From positions 186,001-250,000 of the forward strand of contig NZ_FQXG01000001.1 in assembly GCF_900129905.1 (NCBI RefSeq): a stretch of DNA of 64,000 nt, read 5' to 3'. The notes below the pieces were generated by a model, which saw only the letters and a program-made list of their open reading frames with translations, was not told the origin of the DNA and made no database searches. Below are positions 8,231 to 17,538 of this stretch, one piece after another. Numbering within the stretch: position 1 is the stretch's first letter; every line of letters starts with the position of its first letter. The stretch comes from Ferrimonas marina (GTDB lineage Bacteria; Pseudomonadota; Gammaproteobacteria; Enterobacterales; Shewanellaceae). The position numbers were made by a program, and so were the translations under genes.

Positions 8231-8451
8231 CCCTCATCAGTCGTGCCGAAGGGCAAAGGATCAGTCTGACCCTGATCCGCCAACGTGAAGGCAGCTTCAC
8301 CATGACCCAGCGTAAGGCGGGCAGGGTGACGGCCTGGTGGCATTGGTCCGCCGAACAACAGCTGCGAGCCAAGTGGGCGTTTGTCCAGCAGGTCAAAGCG
8401 ATGGAAGAGGAGTGGCACTGCCTGCGTACCTTCGGCCCCGAAGCCCGGTAA
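8227..8451 (+). CDS. Small basic hypothetical protein
   Basis: 74 residues, last of the five small genes at 7070-8451. It begins in an ATGA overlap with the upstream lipoprotein gene, which is the best support for it. Basic and Trp/Arg/Gln-rich, no signal peptide or membrane segment, no recognised motif. The region after it (8452-8634) contains an imperfect inverted repeat AACTGG...CCAGTT near 8536-8560 with no T-run, so no clear terminator. Confidence 0.55.
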   Translation: MTLISRAEGQRISLTLIRQREGSFTMTQRKAGRVTAWWHWSAEQQLRAKWAFVQQVKAMEEEWHCLRTFGPEAR

Positions 8452-8634
8452 CCCCAGCCAGTCGCGGCTCATTGCCGTGACGTTGACTGGAGAGCGAGTT
8501 AAGCGATCGCCGGTCCAGTGAGTTCGGCCTGTTAACTGGGTCAACTTTCACCAGTTGGACAGCCTTTCCCCCGGTGGGCTTGCCACAGCCTGCCAAGCTG
8601 CTAGCTTATGCATCAGTTCTAAGGAGAGAACCTG

Positions 8635-9444
8635 ATGAAAAAGCTAACTGTACTACTGTCTTCCCTGCTGTTGGCCGGCACTGCGCTGGCGGATAATCAC
8701 ACCCCTGACCTTGCTGCCATCGCCAAGGGCGAACACCGCAGCGAGGCCAACGTGGCCCGTAATGCATCGCGCAATCCGGTGGAAACCCTCGAGTTCTTTG
8801 GCCTGCACCCGCACATGCGGGTGATTGAGCTGTGGCCCGGCGGCGGCTGGTACACCGAGATCCTGGCTCCTTACCTCAAGGCTGAAGGTCAGTTCACTGC
8901 GGCCAGCTTTGAGCTCAATCCGGCCGATGACAGCAGCCCCGCCTACCGTGTGCGCATCGGCAATCGTTATGCCGAGAAGCTGGCGGCGGATCCCGCCAAC
9001 TACGACAAGGTCGAGGTGGTGACCCTGGATCCGCCGCGTAAGACCAGCCTCGGTATCGAAGCGACCGCCGACATGGTGCTGACCTTCCGCAACCTGCACA
9101 ACTGGGCGATGGATGACCAGTTGGAAGCGGTATTCCAGGCGGCCTGGGATGTACTGACCCCTGGCGGCGTGTTCGGCGTGGTGGAGCATCGGGGCTACCC
9201 GGGCATCGATCCCCGTTCCGGCTACATGGACCAGCAGGAGGTGATCGACCTGGCCAAGAAGGTGGGCTTCCGTCTGGCCGAAGCCAGCGAGATCAACGCC
9301 AATGCCAAGGACACCAAGGATCACCCCAAGGGGGTGTGGACCCTGCCGCCGTCACTGCGTCTTGGCGATGAAGACCGCGCCAAGTACGAGGCCATCGGCG
9401 AGTCAGACCGCATGACCCTGAAGTTCTATAAGCCTGAAATATGA
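8635..9444 (+). CDS. Predicted class I SAM methyltransferase with a signal peptide
   Basis: 269 residues. A textbook Sec signal (KKLTVLLSSLLLAGTALA, cleavage about residue 19) precedes a Rossmann methyltransferase-like domain: motif I reads VIELWPGGGWYTEIL (about residues 64-78), followed by FELN and a later TPGGVFGVVEHR, matching the predicted methyltransferases of COG4798. Members of that family are usually exported, which is odd because SAM is cytoplasmic; the family may have lost methyl transfer or act on something else. The ribosome site AAGGAGAG is strong. It stands alone, with a candidate promoter TTGCCA/TAGCTT upstream. Confidence 0.8.
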   Translation: MKKLTVLLSSLLLAGTALADNHTPDLAAIAKGEHRSEANVARNASRNPVETLEFFGLHPHMRVIELWPGGGWYTEILAPYLKAEGQFTAASFELNPADDSSPAYRVRIGNRYAEKLAADPANYDKVEVVTLDPPRKTSLGIEATADMVLTFRNLHNWAMDDQLEAVFQAAWDVLTPGGVFGVVEHRGYPGIDPRSGYMDQQEVIDLAKKVGFRLAEASEINANAKDTKDHPKGVWTLPPSLRLGDEDRAKYEAIGESDRMTLKFYKPEI

Positions 9445-9520
9445 GCAAAATTAACCTCCTCTTAACTGCTCCAACCAGCTTGGGCGGCGCGGCAAAGTGT
9501 GACCCGGATCCGGACAGCGC

Positions 9521-10399
9521 ATGACGGCTGTGGCACCCTTGCCGCCGGTAAGTGAGAGGCGGTTTCAGCTCGATGGGCTGGTCCTAGCAGCACAACATTT
9601 TGGCCAGCGGGACTGGCCCTTTCTGTTGGCCCTGCATGGCTGGCTGGATAACAGCGAAAGCTTCCGTCCGCTGGCCCAGGCACTGGCACCCCACGAGATA
9701 GGGGTGCTGGCGCTCGAGTGGGCCGGCCATGGCCATTCCGAACACCGCGGCAGCGGTACCGACTACCACTTCCTCGATAACCTGTATGAGTTGGACCAGG
9801 TGCTGACCCAGCTGGAGCGGCCACCGGTCGCCCTGTTGGGGCACTCCATGGGCGGGATCCTGGCGGCGTTGTACGCGGGTACCTACCCGGAGCGGGTGCC
9901 CCGGTTGATCTGTATCGAGGCGCTGGGACCGCTGGTGGCGGAGCCAGGCCAGACCGTGGCGAATCTGCGGGCGGGCTTTGCCAGCCGACAGCGTTCCGCC
10001 TCCTCCCGGCCACTGGACCGAGCGACCCTGGTGCGAGCGCGCCAGGCGGGCAGTGGACTGAGCAGTGAGCTGGTCGAGACGCTGTTGGAACGCAACCTGA
10101 CAGAACACGAAGGCCAGCTGAGCTGGCGCTCGGACCCGCGGCTGCGCAGGCGCAGTGCCTGGCGCATGACCGAGGCGCAGGGCAGGGCGGTGATCACGGC
10201 CATCGAGGCGCCGACCCAGTTACTGCTGGCCGAGCAGGGCTTACCTACACTAAGAAGCGGTTTGTCGCAGCGACAGACCTGGTTTCAACAGGCCGAGGTA
10301 ACCTGGTTACCCGGTGCACACCACTGCCATATGACCCATCCCGAAGAGGTGGCGCAGGCGGTGACCGATTTTATTGGCAGGCCGATGGGCTTGTCGTGA
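9521..10399 (+). CDS. Alpha/beta-fold hydrolase
   Basis: 292 residues, cytoplasmic. The nucleophile elbow GHSMGG (Ser about residue 109), the oxyanion-side LALHGWLDN and the C-terminal catalytic His in PGAHHCHMTHPEEV give a complete Ser-His set; the Asp is likely between. The fold is that of lipase/epoxide-hydrolase-like esterases, commonly annotated near fadD in these bacteria, but the substrate cannot be read from sequence. 77 bases separate it from fadD; a GC-rich hairpin GGGGCC...GGCCCC at 10402-10418 lies just after its stop, so cotranscription is uncertain. Confidence 0.88.
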   Translation: MTAVAPLPPVSERRFQLDGLVLAAQHFGQRDWPFLLALHGWLDNSESFRPLAQALAPHEIGVLALEWAGHGHSEHRGSGTDYHFLDNLYELDQVLTQLERPPVALLGHSMGGILAALYAGTYPERVPRLICIEALGPLVAEPGQTVANLRAGFASRQRSASSRPLDRATLVRARQAGSGLSSELVETLLERNLTEHEGQLSWRSDPRLRRRSAWRMTEAQGRAVITAIEAPTQLLLAEQGLPTLRSGLSQRQTWFQQAEVTWLPGAHHCHMTHPEEVAQAVTDFIGRPMGLS

Positions 10400-10476
10400 T
10401 GCGGGGCCGGCTTGGCCCCGTGGCGATATTTGGCAGTACCCCAAAGCAGTACTGTTCGTACAATTAGGAGAACAGC

Positions 10477-12150
10477 GTGGATAAACCTTGGCTAAACAGT
10501 TACGCAGACAATGTACCGACGGAGATCAATCCGGATCAGTACCAGAACCTTCTCGAGCTGTTTGAAGAAAGTTGCCGCACTTACGCCGATCAGATCGCCT
10601 TTATCAACATGGGCGCCATCCTCACCTACCGTCGCCTGGAGGAGCAGAGCCGTGCCTTTGCCGCTTACCTTCAGGATGAGCTGAAGCTGCAGCCCGGCGA
10701 CCGGGTGGCGTTGATGATGCCCAACCTGCTGCAATACCCCATTGCCCTGTTCGGTATCCTTCGTGCCGGCCTGGTGGCGGTGAACGTCAACCCGCTTTAC
10801 ACCCCCCGTGAGCTCAAGCACCAGCTCAACGACTCTGGTGCCTCCGCCATCATCGCGGTGACCAACTTCGGCTCCAGCCTGCAGAAGGTAGTGAACGAGA
10901 CCCCGGTCAAGCACGTGATCCTGACCAAGATCGGCGATCAGCTGTCCGGGCCCAAGCGCACCGTGGTGAACTTCGTGGTGAAGTACGTCAAGAAGATGGT
11001 GCCCAAGTACCACCTGCCTGGCGCCGTTTCCATGCGTCGTGCCCTGGCCAAGGGCCGTCACCTGCAGTACGTCAAACCTGAGCTGAAGGGCGAGGACGTG
11101 GCCTTCCTGCAATACACCGGTGGCACCACCGGCGTGGCCAAGGGCGCTATGCTGACCCACCGCTCGGTGCTGGCCAACATGCTGCAGTGTGAGGCCTACT
11201 ACGGTGCTCGTCTCGATGCGGGTAAGGAAGTGGTAGTGACGCCGCTGCCGCTCTACCACGTGTTTGCCAACACCGTGAACCTGCTGCTGTTCATTCGCAT
11301 GGGCGGTCAGAACCTGCTGATCACCAATCCCCGTGATCTGGACGCCTTCTTTGCCGATCTTAAGGCTCACCCCTTTACTGCGATGACCGGGGTAAACACC
11401 CTGTTCAACGCCATGGTGAACCACCCGCAGATCCACAACGTCGACTTCAGTAAGTTCAAGCTGTGCATCGGTGGTGGTATGGCGGTACAGCGTGCGGTTG
11501 CGGAACAGTGGGAGCGCCTCACCGGCGTGCCGCTGATCGAAGGCTACGGCCTGACTGAGGCCTCCCCGGTGGTGGCCGCGGGTCGTCACGATCAAACCGA
11601 GTACACCGGCGCCATCGGCCTGCCGCTGCCCAGCACCGAGATGCGGGTCGTGAGCGAAGAGGGCGAGGTGCTGGCCCAGGGCGAGGTGGGTGAACTGCAG
11701 GTGCGCGGTCCCCAGGTGATGAAGGGCTACTGGCAGCGTCCGGAAGAGACCGCCAAGGTGATGGACGGCGAGTGGCTGCTGACCGGCGATATCGGTTACA
11801 TGGACGAGTCCGGTCAGTTCTTTATCGTTGACCGCAAAAAGGACATGATCCTGGTGTCCGGCTTCAACGTGTTCCCCAACGAGGTGGAAGATGTGGTGGC
11901 CCTGAACGACAAGGTGCTGGAAGTGGCCGCGGTGGGCGTACCCCACGAGGTGTCCGGTGAGCTGGTGAAGATCTTCGTGGTTAAGAAGGACGATAGCCTG
12001 ACCGAGAAGGAGATCATTTCCCACTGCCGCAAGCACCTGACCGGCTACAAGGTACCCAAGTTGGTGGAGTTCCGTACCGAACTGCCCAAGACCAACGTGG
12101 GTAAGATCCTGCGTCGCGAGCTGCGCGACGAAGTGAAGGAGAACGCTTAA
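10477..12150 (+). CDS. fadD: Long-chain fatty acid-CoA ligase (first of two)
   Basis: 557 residues, start GTG at 10477 with TAGGAG upstream. It activates long-chain fatty acids to acyl-CoA at the inner face of the membrane, at the entry to beta-oxidation. ANL-superfamily motifs are all present: P-loop [21 protein letters not shown], the TGDIGYMDE hinge region, and the C-terminal K in [13 protein letters not shown]. The stop overlaps the rnd start (TAATG), the same fadD-rnd pairing as in E. coli. About two-thirds of residues look identical to the paralogue at 13466. Confidence 0.95.
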   Translation: MDKPWLNSYADNVPTEINPDQYQNLLELFEESCRTYADQIAFINMGAILTYRRLEEQSRAFAAYLQDELKLQPGDRVALMMPNLLQYPIALFGILRAGLVAVNVNPLYTPRELKHQLNDSGASAIIAVTNFGSSLQKVVNETPVKHVILTKIGDQLSGPKRTVVNFVVKYVKKMVPKYHLPGAVSMRRALAKGRHLQYVKPELKGEDVAFLQYTGGTTGVAKGAMLTHRSVLANMLQCEAYYGARLDAGKEVVVTPLPLYHVFANTVNLLLFIRMGGQNLLITNPRDLDAFFADLKAHPFTAMTGVNTLFNAMVNHPQIHNVDFSKFKLCIGGGMAVQRAVAEQWERLTGVPLIEGYGLTEASPVVAAGRHDQTEYTGAIGLPLPSTEMRVVSEEGEVLAQGEVGELQVRGPQVMKGYWQRPEETAKVMDGEWLLTGDIGYMDESGQFFIVDRKKDMILVSGFNVFPNEVEDVVALNDKVLEVAAVGVPHEVSGELVKIFVVKKDDSLTEKEIISHCRKHLTGYKVPKLVEFRTELPKTNVGKILRRELRDEVKENA

Positions 12151-13271
12151 TGGCGATGCCCCAGTGGCAATGGATCGACAGTGACGAGGCCCTGCTGGCG
12201 TTATGCCAGCAGTGTCAGCAAGCGGATTATGTGGCGCTGGACACCGAGTTTGTCCGCACCCGTACCCTCAATGCCCAGCTGGGTTTGGTGCAGATCTACG
12301 ATGGCACCACCCTGGCACTGGTGGATCCCCTGGCGATCAATGACCTGGGGCCGTTGTGGCGGCTGCTGCTGGATGAGTCTGTGGTCAAGGTGCTGCACTC
12401 CGCCAGTGAGGATCTGGAGATCTTCGCCCACCAGGGCGGGGTGATCCCCAAGCCGCTGTTCGACAGTCAGGTGGCTGGCGTGCTGCTCAATCTCGGTGGA
12501 GCCATGGGCTACGCCAAGCTGATCCAGCACTACCTGGATATCGAGCTGGATAAGGGCGAGTCGCGCACCGACTGGCTGCGCCGGCCCTTGAGCGAAAAGC
12601 AGCTGAGTTACGCCGCCGCGGACGTCTACTACCTGCACAAAATCTACCCCACCATGCGCCAGTCCATTGAGCAGATGGGCCGACTGGAGTGGTTGTGGCA
12701 GGAGGGCGAACGCGCCTGTCGTGGCCGGCTTAAGCCGGACGATCCCAGCAAGGCTTACCTCAAGGTAAAGAACGCCTGGCAGCTGAAGCCACAGCAGTTG
12801 GCGGTTCTGAAAAGCCTGGCCGCCTGGCGGTTGGAGGTAGCGCAACGTAAGGACCTGGCCCTGAGCTTCGTGGTTAAGGATGCGGTGCTGCTTAACCTGG
12901 CCCGCCGTGCCCCGCGCTCCATGGCCGCCCTGCATAAGCTGGAGGGGCTGGATGAGCGTACCCTGCAGCGCCATGGCCGGGCGATCCTCAAATGCGTCAC
13001 CAACGCCGATACCGACAACCCGCCGGAGGCGATCGATGCCCTGGGGGTGGATCCGGACTTCCGTGAGGCGGTGGCCCAGTGCCGCGAGTGCTTGCAGGCG
13101 GTGGCCAAGCAGCACGAGGTGGCGCCGGAGTTTCTCGCCTCCAAGAAGCTGGTGACCCAGTACGTAACCTGGTTATGGAACGATCGCTTCGGTGCAACGC
13201 CTGATGTGCTGCAGGGCTGGCGCGGCGAGCTCTGTTACGAGCCGCTGTCCAAGCTGAACCTGAACGATTGA
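12150..13271 (+). CDS. rnd: Ribonuclease D
   Basis: 373 residues. 3'-5' exoribonuclease that trims tRNA precursors. The DEDD exonuclease residues are visible in DTEFVRTRT (Exo I), SASEDLEIF (Exo II) and YAAADVYYL (Exo III, Y-type), followed by an HRDC domain (roughly residues 210-290: QLAVLKSLAAWRLEVAQRKDLALSFVVKD). Translation starts on the base shared with the fadD stop. A rho-independent terminator follows. Confidence 0.96.
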   Translation: MAMPQWQWIDSDEALLALCQQCQQADYVALDTEFVRTRTLNAQLGLVQIYDGTTLALVDPLAINDLGPLWRLLLDESVVKVLHSASEDLEIFAHQGGVIPKPLFDSQVAGVLLNLGGAMGYAKLIQHYLDIELDKGESRTDWLRRPLSEKQLSYAAADVYYLHKIYPTMRQSIEQMGRLEWLWQEGERACRGRLKPDDPSKAYLKVKNAWQLKPQQLAVLKSLAAWRLEVAQRKDLALSFVVKDAVLLNLARRAPRSMAALHKLEGLDERTLQRHGRAILKCVTNADTDNPPEAIDALGVDPDFREAVAQCRECLQAVAKQHEVAPEFLASKKLVTQYVTWLWNDRFGATPDVLQGWRGELCYEPLSKLNLND

Positions 13272-13310
13272 CGCTGCATAAGCGAATCGCTTTCAACAAA
13301 ATGAAACAGA

Positions 13311-13338
13311 ATGCCCGGCAATAGCCGGGCATTTTTTC
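13311..13338 (+). terminator. Terminator of fadD-rnd
   Basis: ATGCCCGGC-aata-GCCGGGCAT followed by a run of six T. It ends the fadD-rnd transcript and separates it from the second fadD copy. Confidence 0.93.
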
Positions 13339-13401
13339 ATCAGCCGGTCAGTGAAATGCTGGTGAAGCGCACAGTTTGGTGACATAGTAGTGAAGATTTA
13401 T

Positions 13402-13417
13402 TCAAACGTATGTTTGA
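13402..13417. promoter_or_regulatory. Candidate PsrA operator upstream of the second fadD
   Basis: A perfect inverted repeat TCAAAC-GTAT-GTTTGA lies about 50 bases before the ATG at 13466. It fits the published-style PsrA pattern (G/C)AAAC-N2-4-GTTT(G/C), the fatty-acid-responsive TetR-type repressor of beta-oxidation genes in Pseudomonas and Alteromonadales. It sits in an AT-rich stretch where the promoter should be. psrA itself is not in the window, so the assignment is inference. Confidence 0.6.
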
Positions 13418-13465
13418 TACAAAAACTACTAAAAAACACAGGTTGCGAAGCGCAGGAGACACAAT

Positions 13466-15136
13466 ATGGAACCGTTGTGGCTTAACCAATATCCCAAGGA
13501 TGTTCCCCACACCATCGATCCCGATCACTACGACTCCCTGGTGACCTTGCTGGAGCAGTCGGTCGAACGCTACGGCGACCGGGCGGCGTTCAGCAATATG
13601 GGTGAGGTGCTCACCTATCGCCAGCTGGAAGGTTTGAGCCGGGATTTTGCCGCTTACCTGCAGCAGGATCTGAAGCTCGAAGCCGGGGATCGTATCGCCC
13701 TGATGATGCCTAACCTGCTGCAATACCCGGTGGCGCTGTTTGGTGCCCTGCGAGCCGGCCTGGTGGTGGTCAACGTCAACCCGCTCTACACCCCGCGAGA
13801 GCTGGAGCATCAACTGAAAGACTCAGGTGCCAAGGCGATCGTCATCGTCTCCAACTTTGCCCATACCCTGGAGCAGGTGGTGGAGCATACTCCGGTGGAG
13901 CACGTGATCCTGACCACCATGGGGGACCAGCTGTCCCTGCCCAAGCGCACCCTGGTCAACTTCGTGGTCAAGCACATCAAGAAGATGGTGCCCAAGTACG
14001 ATCTGCCGGGGGCCAAGCCGTTCCGTGGTGCGCTGGCCAAAGGTCGGCATCTGCAATACGTTCGCCCTAAGGTGGATGGCGAAGCGATCGCCTTTTTGCA
14101 GTACACCGGTGGCACCACCGGGGTGGCCAAAGGCGCGGTGCTGACCCACCGCAACATGGTGGCTAACCTGGAGCAGCTCTGTGCCTATATTGGCCCGCTG
14201 CTTAACGAGGGTGAGGAGACGGTGATCACCGCCTTGCCGCTCTACCATATCTTCGCGCTAACGGCGAACTGCCTGCTGTTTATGAAGCTGGGTGGCACCA
14301 ACGTGTTGATCACTAATCCCCGTGACATGCCGGCCTTTGTGAAGACGCTCAACGCGCAGCCCTTTACCGCGCTGACAGGGGTCAACACCCTGTTTAACGG
14401 CCTGCTCAATACCGACGGCTTTGCCGAGGTGGACTTCTCCAAGCTCAAGGTCGCTCTGGGTGGCGGCATGGCAGTGCAGCGGGCGGTGGCCGAGCGCTGG
14501 CAGGAGGTGACGGGTTCCCGCCTGCTGGAGGGCTACGGCCTGACCGAGTGTGCGCCGGTGGCCTCGGTGGCGCCTTACACCAGTGAAGGCTTCGATGGCA
14601 CCATTGGCCTGCCGTTGCCCTCTACTGCCATGCGCCTGGTCGACCCCTTCGGTGAAGAGGTGGCCATCGGCGAGCGCGGCGAGTTGCAGGTTCACGGGCC
14701 CCAGGTGATGCGCGGTTACTGGCAGCGACCGGACGCCAGCGCTGAGGTGCTGAAGGATGGCTGGCTCTCCACCGGTGATATCGGTGTGCAGGATGACAAG
14801 GGCTACTTCACCATCGTTGACCGCCTCAAGGACATGATCCTGGTGTCTGGCTTTAATGTGTTCCCCAACGAGATCGAGGACGTGGTGGTGATGCACCCCG
14901 GTGTAACCGAGGTGGCCGCCATCGGCGTGCCGGACGACAAATCCGGCGAAGCGGTGAAGATCGTGGTGGTGCGCAGTGACAACAGCCTGGATAAGGACAC
15001 CCTGTTGAGCCATTGCCGCGAGCACCTGACCAACTACAAGGTGCCGCGCTTCGTTGAGTTTCGTGATGAGTTGCCTAAGACCAACGTTGGTAAGATCCTG
15101 CGCCGTGCCCTGAGGGATGAGGGCCGAGCTGCCTAA
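13466..15136 (+). CDS. Long-chain fatty acid-CoA ligase (second copy)
   Basis: 556 residues, same reaction and motifs as the fadD at 10477 ([40 protein letters not shown]). It is a tandem-type paralogue separated only by rnd. Start ATG has GCAGGAGA upstream. It has its own promoter region with a candidate PsrA box and its own terminator, so it is regulated apart from fadD-rnd. Substrate differences between the two copies cannot be read here; the N-terminal 180 residues diverge least. Confidence 0.93.
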   Translation: MEPLWLNQYPKDVPHTIDPDHYDSLVTLLEQSVERYGDRAAFSNMGEVLTYRQLEGLSRDFAAYLQQDLKLEAGDRIALMMPNLLQYPVALFGALRAGLVVVNVNPLYTPRELEHQLKDSGAKAIVIVSNFAHTLEQVVEHTPVEHVILTTMGDQLSLPKRTLVNFVVKHIKKMVPKYDLPGAKPFRGALAKGRHLQYVRPKVDGEAIAFLQYTGGTTGVAKGAVLTHRNMVANLEQLCAYIGPLLNEGEETVITALPLYHIFALTANCLLFMKLGGTNVLITNPRDMPAFVKTLNAQPFTALTGVNTLFNGLLNTDGFAEVDFSKLKVALGGGMAVQRAVAERWQEVTGSRLLEGYGLTECAPVASVAPYTSEGFDGTIGLPLPSTAMRLVDPFGEEVAIGERGELQVHGPQVMRGYWQRPDASAEVLKDGWLSTGDIGVQDDKGYFTIVDRLKDMILVSGFNVFPNEIEDVVVMHPGVTEVAAIGVPDDKSGEAVKIVVVRSDNSLDKDTLLSHCREHLTNYKVPRFVEFRDELPKTNVGKILRRALRDEGRAA

Positions 15137-15158
15137 TCTGCGCAAGCGGTGAGATGCC

Positions 15159-15192
15159 AAGCCCCCGTTGCGATTGCCACGGGGGCTTTTTG
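15159..15192 (+). terminator. Terminator of the second fadD copy
   Basis: AAGCCCCCGT...ACGGGGGCTTTTT hairpin with a T-run, 23 bases after the stop. Confidence 0.92.
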
Positions 15193-15293
15193 TTGCCGGG
15201 CTAGGCGGGTTTAGGCGTCGCTTTTGCCAGGCCGGATTGTTATAGTCTGACGCAGATCGAACCTGATTCCACTTCTGAAGTACCCCAATCCCA

Positions 15294-15584
15294 ATGATTT
15301 GTTCCGTATACAAAAGCAGTAAGAAAGCCGATACCTACCTGTACATCAATAAACGCGATGACTTCTCCCAGGTGCCTGAGGCGCTGATGACGTTGTTCGG
15401 AACGCCGCAGTTTGTCATGCTGCTGCCCATCGTTAAATTGCAGCAGTTGGCCGGCGCTGACCTGGACAAGGTGAAACAATCGTTGGTTGATCCGGGCTAC
15501 TACCTGCAGATCCCACCGCCGACGGAAAATCTGCTGAAACAACACCGATCTGAACTAGGCTTAGATCGGGAAGAAAAAGAATGA
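15294..15584 (+). CDS. ycgL: YcgL domain protein
   Basis: 96 residues with the YcgL-family pattern: ICSVYKSSKKADTYLYI at the start, MTLFGTPQFVM(L) in the middle and LVDPGYYLQIPPPTENLL near the end. Soluble, cytoplasmic, function unknown; the family is confined to gammaproteobacteria and usually sits near minC or rnd, as here. It is followed after 14 bases by the lytic transglycosylase gene, so the two are probably cotranscribed. The ATG at 15294 has no strong ribosome site. Confidence 0.92.
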   Translation: MICSVYKSSKKADTYLYINKRDDFSQVPEALMTLFGTPQFVMLLPIVKLQQLAGADLDKVKQSLVDPGYYLQIPPPTENLLKQHRSELGLDREEKE

Positions 15585-15598
15585 CTTAGGGAACAGCC

Positions 15599-16573
15599 AT
15601 GTTGAAGAGGACCCTGACTGCTCTGGCGCTTGCGCTGGGCAGCACCGCCTTTGCGGCGGAACAGCAAGAGTTCAACGCCTACGTTGAGGAGTTGAAACAG
15701 GAAGCGCTGGCAGCCGGGATCACCCCCGCCACCGTCGACAGTGCCTTTGACGGCATCAAGCTGTACAAACGCGCCATCTCCGCCGACCGCAACCAGCCGG
15801 AGCAGAAAAAGACCCTGGACACCTATCTGCCCCAGGCGGTTCCCCAGTGGAAGGTGGACCAGGCGGTCAGACTCTACCGTGAGCATAAGCCACTGCTTGA
15901 GGAGATCGGTGAAACCTACGGCGTTCAGCCGCGCTTTATCGTTGCCCTGTGGGGGATTGAGACCAACTTTGGCGGCTACACCGGTAACTTCTCAGTGATC
16001 GGTGCCACCGCTTCCCTGGCCTTTGAGGGCCGTCGTGAAGCCTTCTTTAAAGAGCAGTTGATGGCGGCGCTGACCATCATTGACCAGGGCCACATCACCG
16101 CGGACAAGATGAAGGGCTCCTGGGCTGGGGCGATGGGCCAGACCCAGTTTATGCCCACTTCGTTCCTCAGCTACGCTCAGGATTACGATGGCGATGGCCG
16201 GATGGATATCTGGCACACCCTGCCGGACGTGTTTGCCTCTGCCGCTTACTACCTGCAGCAGGTGGGTTGGAACGACGATCTGACCTGGGCGCGCCAGGTG
16301 ACGGTCACCCAACCCATCGATGATGAGCTCAAGGGCACCAAGGTTAAACGCAGCCTGGCCCAGTGGCAGGAGATGGGGGTGCGTCGCTATGATGGCACCG
16401 ACTTGCCGCAGCGGGATATCCAGGCTTCGCTGGTTTTCCCGGATGACGAGTCCGGCCGGGTGTACCTGACCTACGACAACTATGATGCGCTGCTGCGCTG
16501 GAACCGAAGCCACTATTTTGCGGTGGTGGTCGGATATCTGTCAGACCGCATCAAGTTTGCCGACACAAACTGA
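15599..16573 (+). CDS. Lytic murein transglycosylase, MltB family (periplasmic)
   Basis: 324 residues. Signal peptide LKRTLTALALALGSTAFA is followed by the SLT-like domain of family 3: ALWGIETNFGGYTG holds the catalytic Glu (residue 121), and GSWAGAMGQTQFMPTSFL is the other diagnostic motif. It cleaves peptidoglycan glycan strands to 1,6-anhydro ends. No lipobox and no peptidoglycan-binding repeat at the C-terminus, so it resembles soluble MltB-like paralogues rather than the E. coli MltB lipoprotein itself. Confidence 0.9.
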   Translation: MLKRTLTALALALGSTAFAAEQQEFNAYVEELKQEALAAGITPATVDSAFDGIKLYKRAISADRNQPEQKKTLDTYLPQAVPQWKVDQAVRLYREHKPLLEEIGETYGVQPRFIVALWGIETNFGGYTGNFSVIGATASLAFEGRREAFFKEQLMAALTIIDQGHITADKMKGSWAGAMGQTQFMPTSFLSYAQDYDGDGRMDIWHTLPDVFASAAYYLQQVGWNDDLTWARQVTVTQPIDDELKGTKVKRSLAQWQEMGVRRYDGTDLPQRDIQASLVFPDDESGRVYLTYDNYDALLRWNRSHYFAVVVGYLSDRIKFADTN

Positions 16574-16630
16574 GTCCTTCCGGTATACTACGCGCTTTTT
16601 TTCCATCAGCGCGTAGACCAAGGAGCCGCC

Positions 16631-17092
16631 GTGAGCGAGAGCCAGCCGTTTTGGCATAAACCTCTGAGTGAGATGAGTGAGTCCGAGTGGGAAGCACTCT
16701 GCGACGGCTGCGGCAAGTGTTGCCTTAACAAGCTGATCGATGACGATACCGAAGAGGTGCACTTCACCAACGTGGCGTGCCAACTGCTCAATCACAAGAG
16801 TTGCCAGTGCACCAAGTATCCGACCCGCTTCAAGCTGGTGCCGGATTGCTTCAAGGTGACCCTGGACAACCTGGATGAGCTCTACTGGTTCCCGCCCAGC
16901 TGTGCCTATCGTCGCCTGCATGAAGGCCGCGGCCTGCCCAGCTGGCACCCGCTGCTGACCGGCAGTGCCTCAGCGATGCATGCCGCGGGCATGTCGGTGC
17001 GCAACAAGGTGCTCAATGAGCTGGATGTGGGCACTGACAGCGAAGTGCTGGTGGGCTGCATTGTGCTCTGGCCCGCTGAGGACATCGACTGA
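16631..17092 (+). CDS. YcgN-family cysteine cluster protein
   Basis: 153 residues, GTG start with AAGGAG upstream. The [11 protein letters not shown] motif near residue 23-33 plus later cysteines ([21 protein letters not shown]) are the YkgJ/YcgN-type cysteine cluster, thought to bind zinc or an Fe-S cluster. Function unknown. The gap before it contains a hairpin CTACGCGC...GCGCGTAG (16588-16616) with a T-run inside the loop, whose role is unclear. A strong terminator follows. Confidence 0.92.
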   Translation: MSESQPFWHKPLSEMSESEWEALCDGCGKCCLNKLIDDDTEEVHFTNVACQLLNHKSCQCTKYPTRFKLVPDCFKVTLDNLDELYWFPPSCAYRRLHEGRGLPSWHPLLTGSASAMHAAGMSVRNKVLNELDVGTDSEVLVGCIVLWPAEDID

Positions 17093-17102
17093 GTCGAGAT
17101 AT

Positions 17103-17140
17103 AAAAAAAGCCCCCGCAATGCGGGGGCTTCTTTTATTTT
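17103..17140 (+). terminator. Terminator of the ycgL-YcgN gene group
   Basis: AAGCCCCCGC-aat-GCGGGGGCTT followed by a T-rich run (CTTTTATTTTT). Immediately followed by repeat copy A. Confidence 0.93.
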
Positions 17141-17538
17141 TCTTCGCAGGTTTGCGAGTGATCTCACCGCTGGTGAGATTAACAGCTATTCAATTAGTAA
17201 CTTCGTCGCGTTGGCGAGGTGCCGTGCAGGATGCACCAATGCCGCGTCTGCATGGATGCAGAAGAGCGGCCAACCAAAGGGGCGTTCTGCCCCGGCTTCG
17301 CGCCCCGCTTGTAACCCCCGTCGCCTCCAATCGGTGCTGAATCCTCGCATCGATGACATCGACTAACGGCAAAGACCAGAGTCGGCTTTGTTGCTGCGCA
17401 GTCCCTGCTTCGCATCAAAGGCCGGCTACGGCATCCCTGCCTGCGCGTTCAAACCTTCGGTTTTCACCCATGCCTCCGCTGGCCACTCGGGCCGTCCTGG
17501 CCCTCGGCCTTGCCGATGACAGCTCTGCTCGGGCACTC
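17141..17538 (+). repeat. Dispersed non-coding repeat, copy A
   Basis: The segment shares long blocks, in the same order, with the reverse complement of 55891-56144. Shared blocks include TTCTTCGCA, an inverted repeat of the form CTCAC...GTGAG, GTCGCGTTGGCGA, CCAAAGGGGCGTTC-GCCCC, AACCCCCGT, ATCGGTGCTG, AGACCAGAGTCG, CTCCGCTGG-CACTC and CCGATGAC followed by CTCGGGCAC. Copy A carries extra inserts near 17222-17270 and 17390-17465 that copy B lacks. No coding frame is conserved between the copies. Both copies begin right after a gene's terminator, in the same orientation relative to that gene. Function unknown. Confidence 0.8.
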
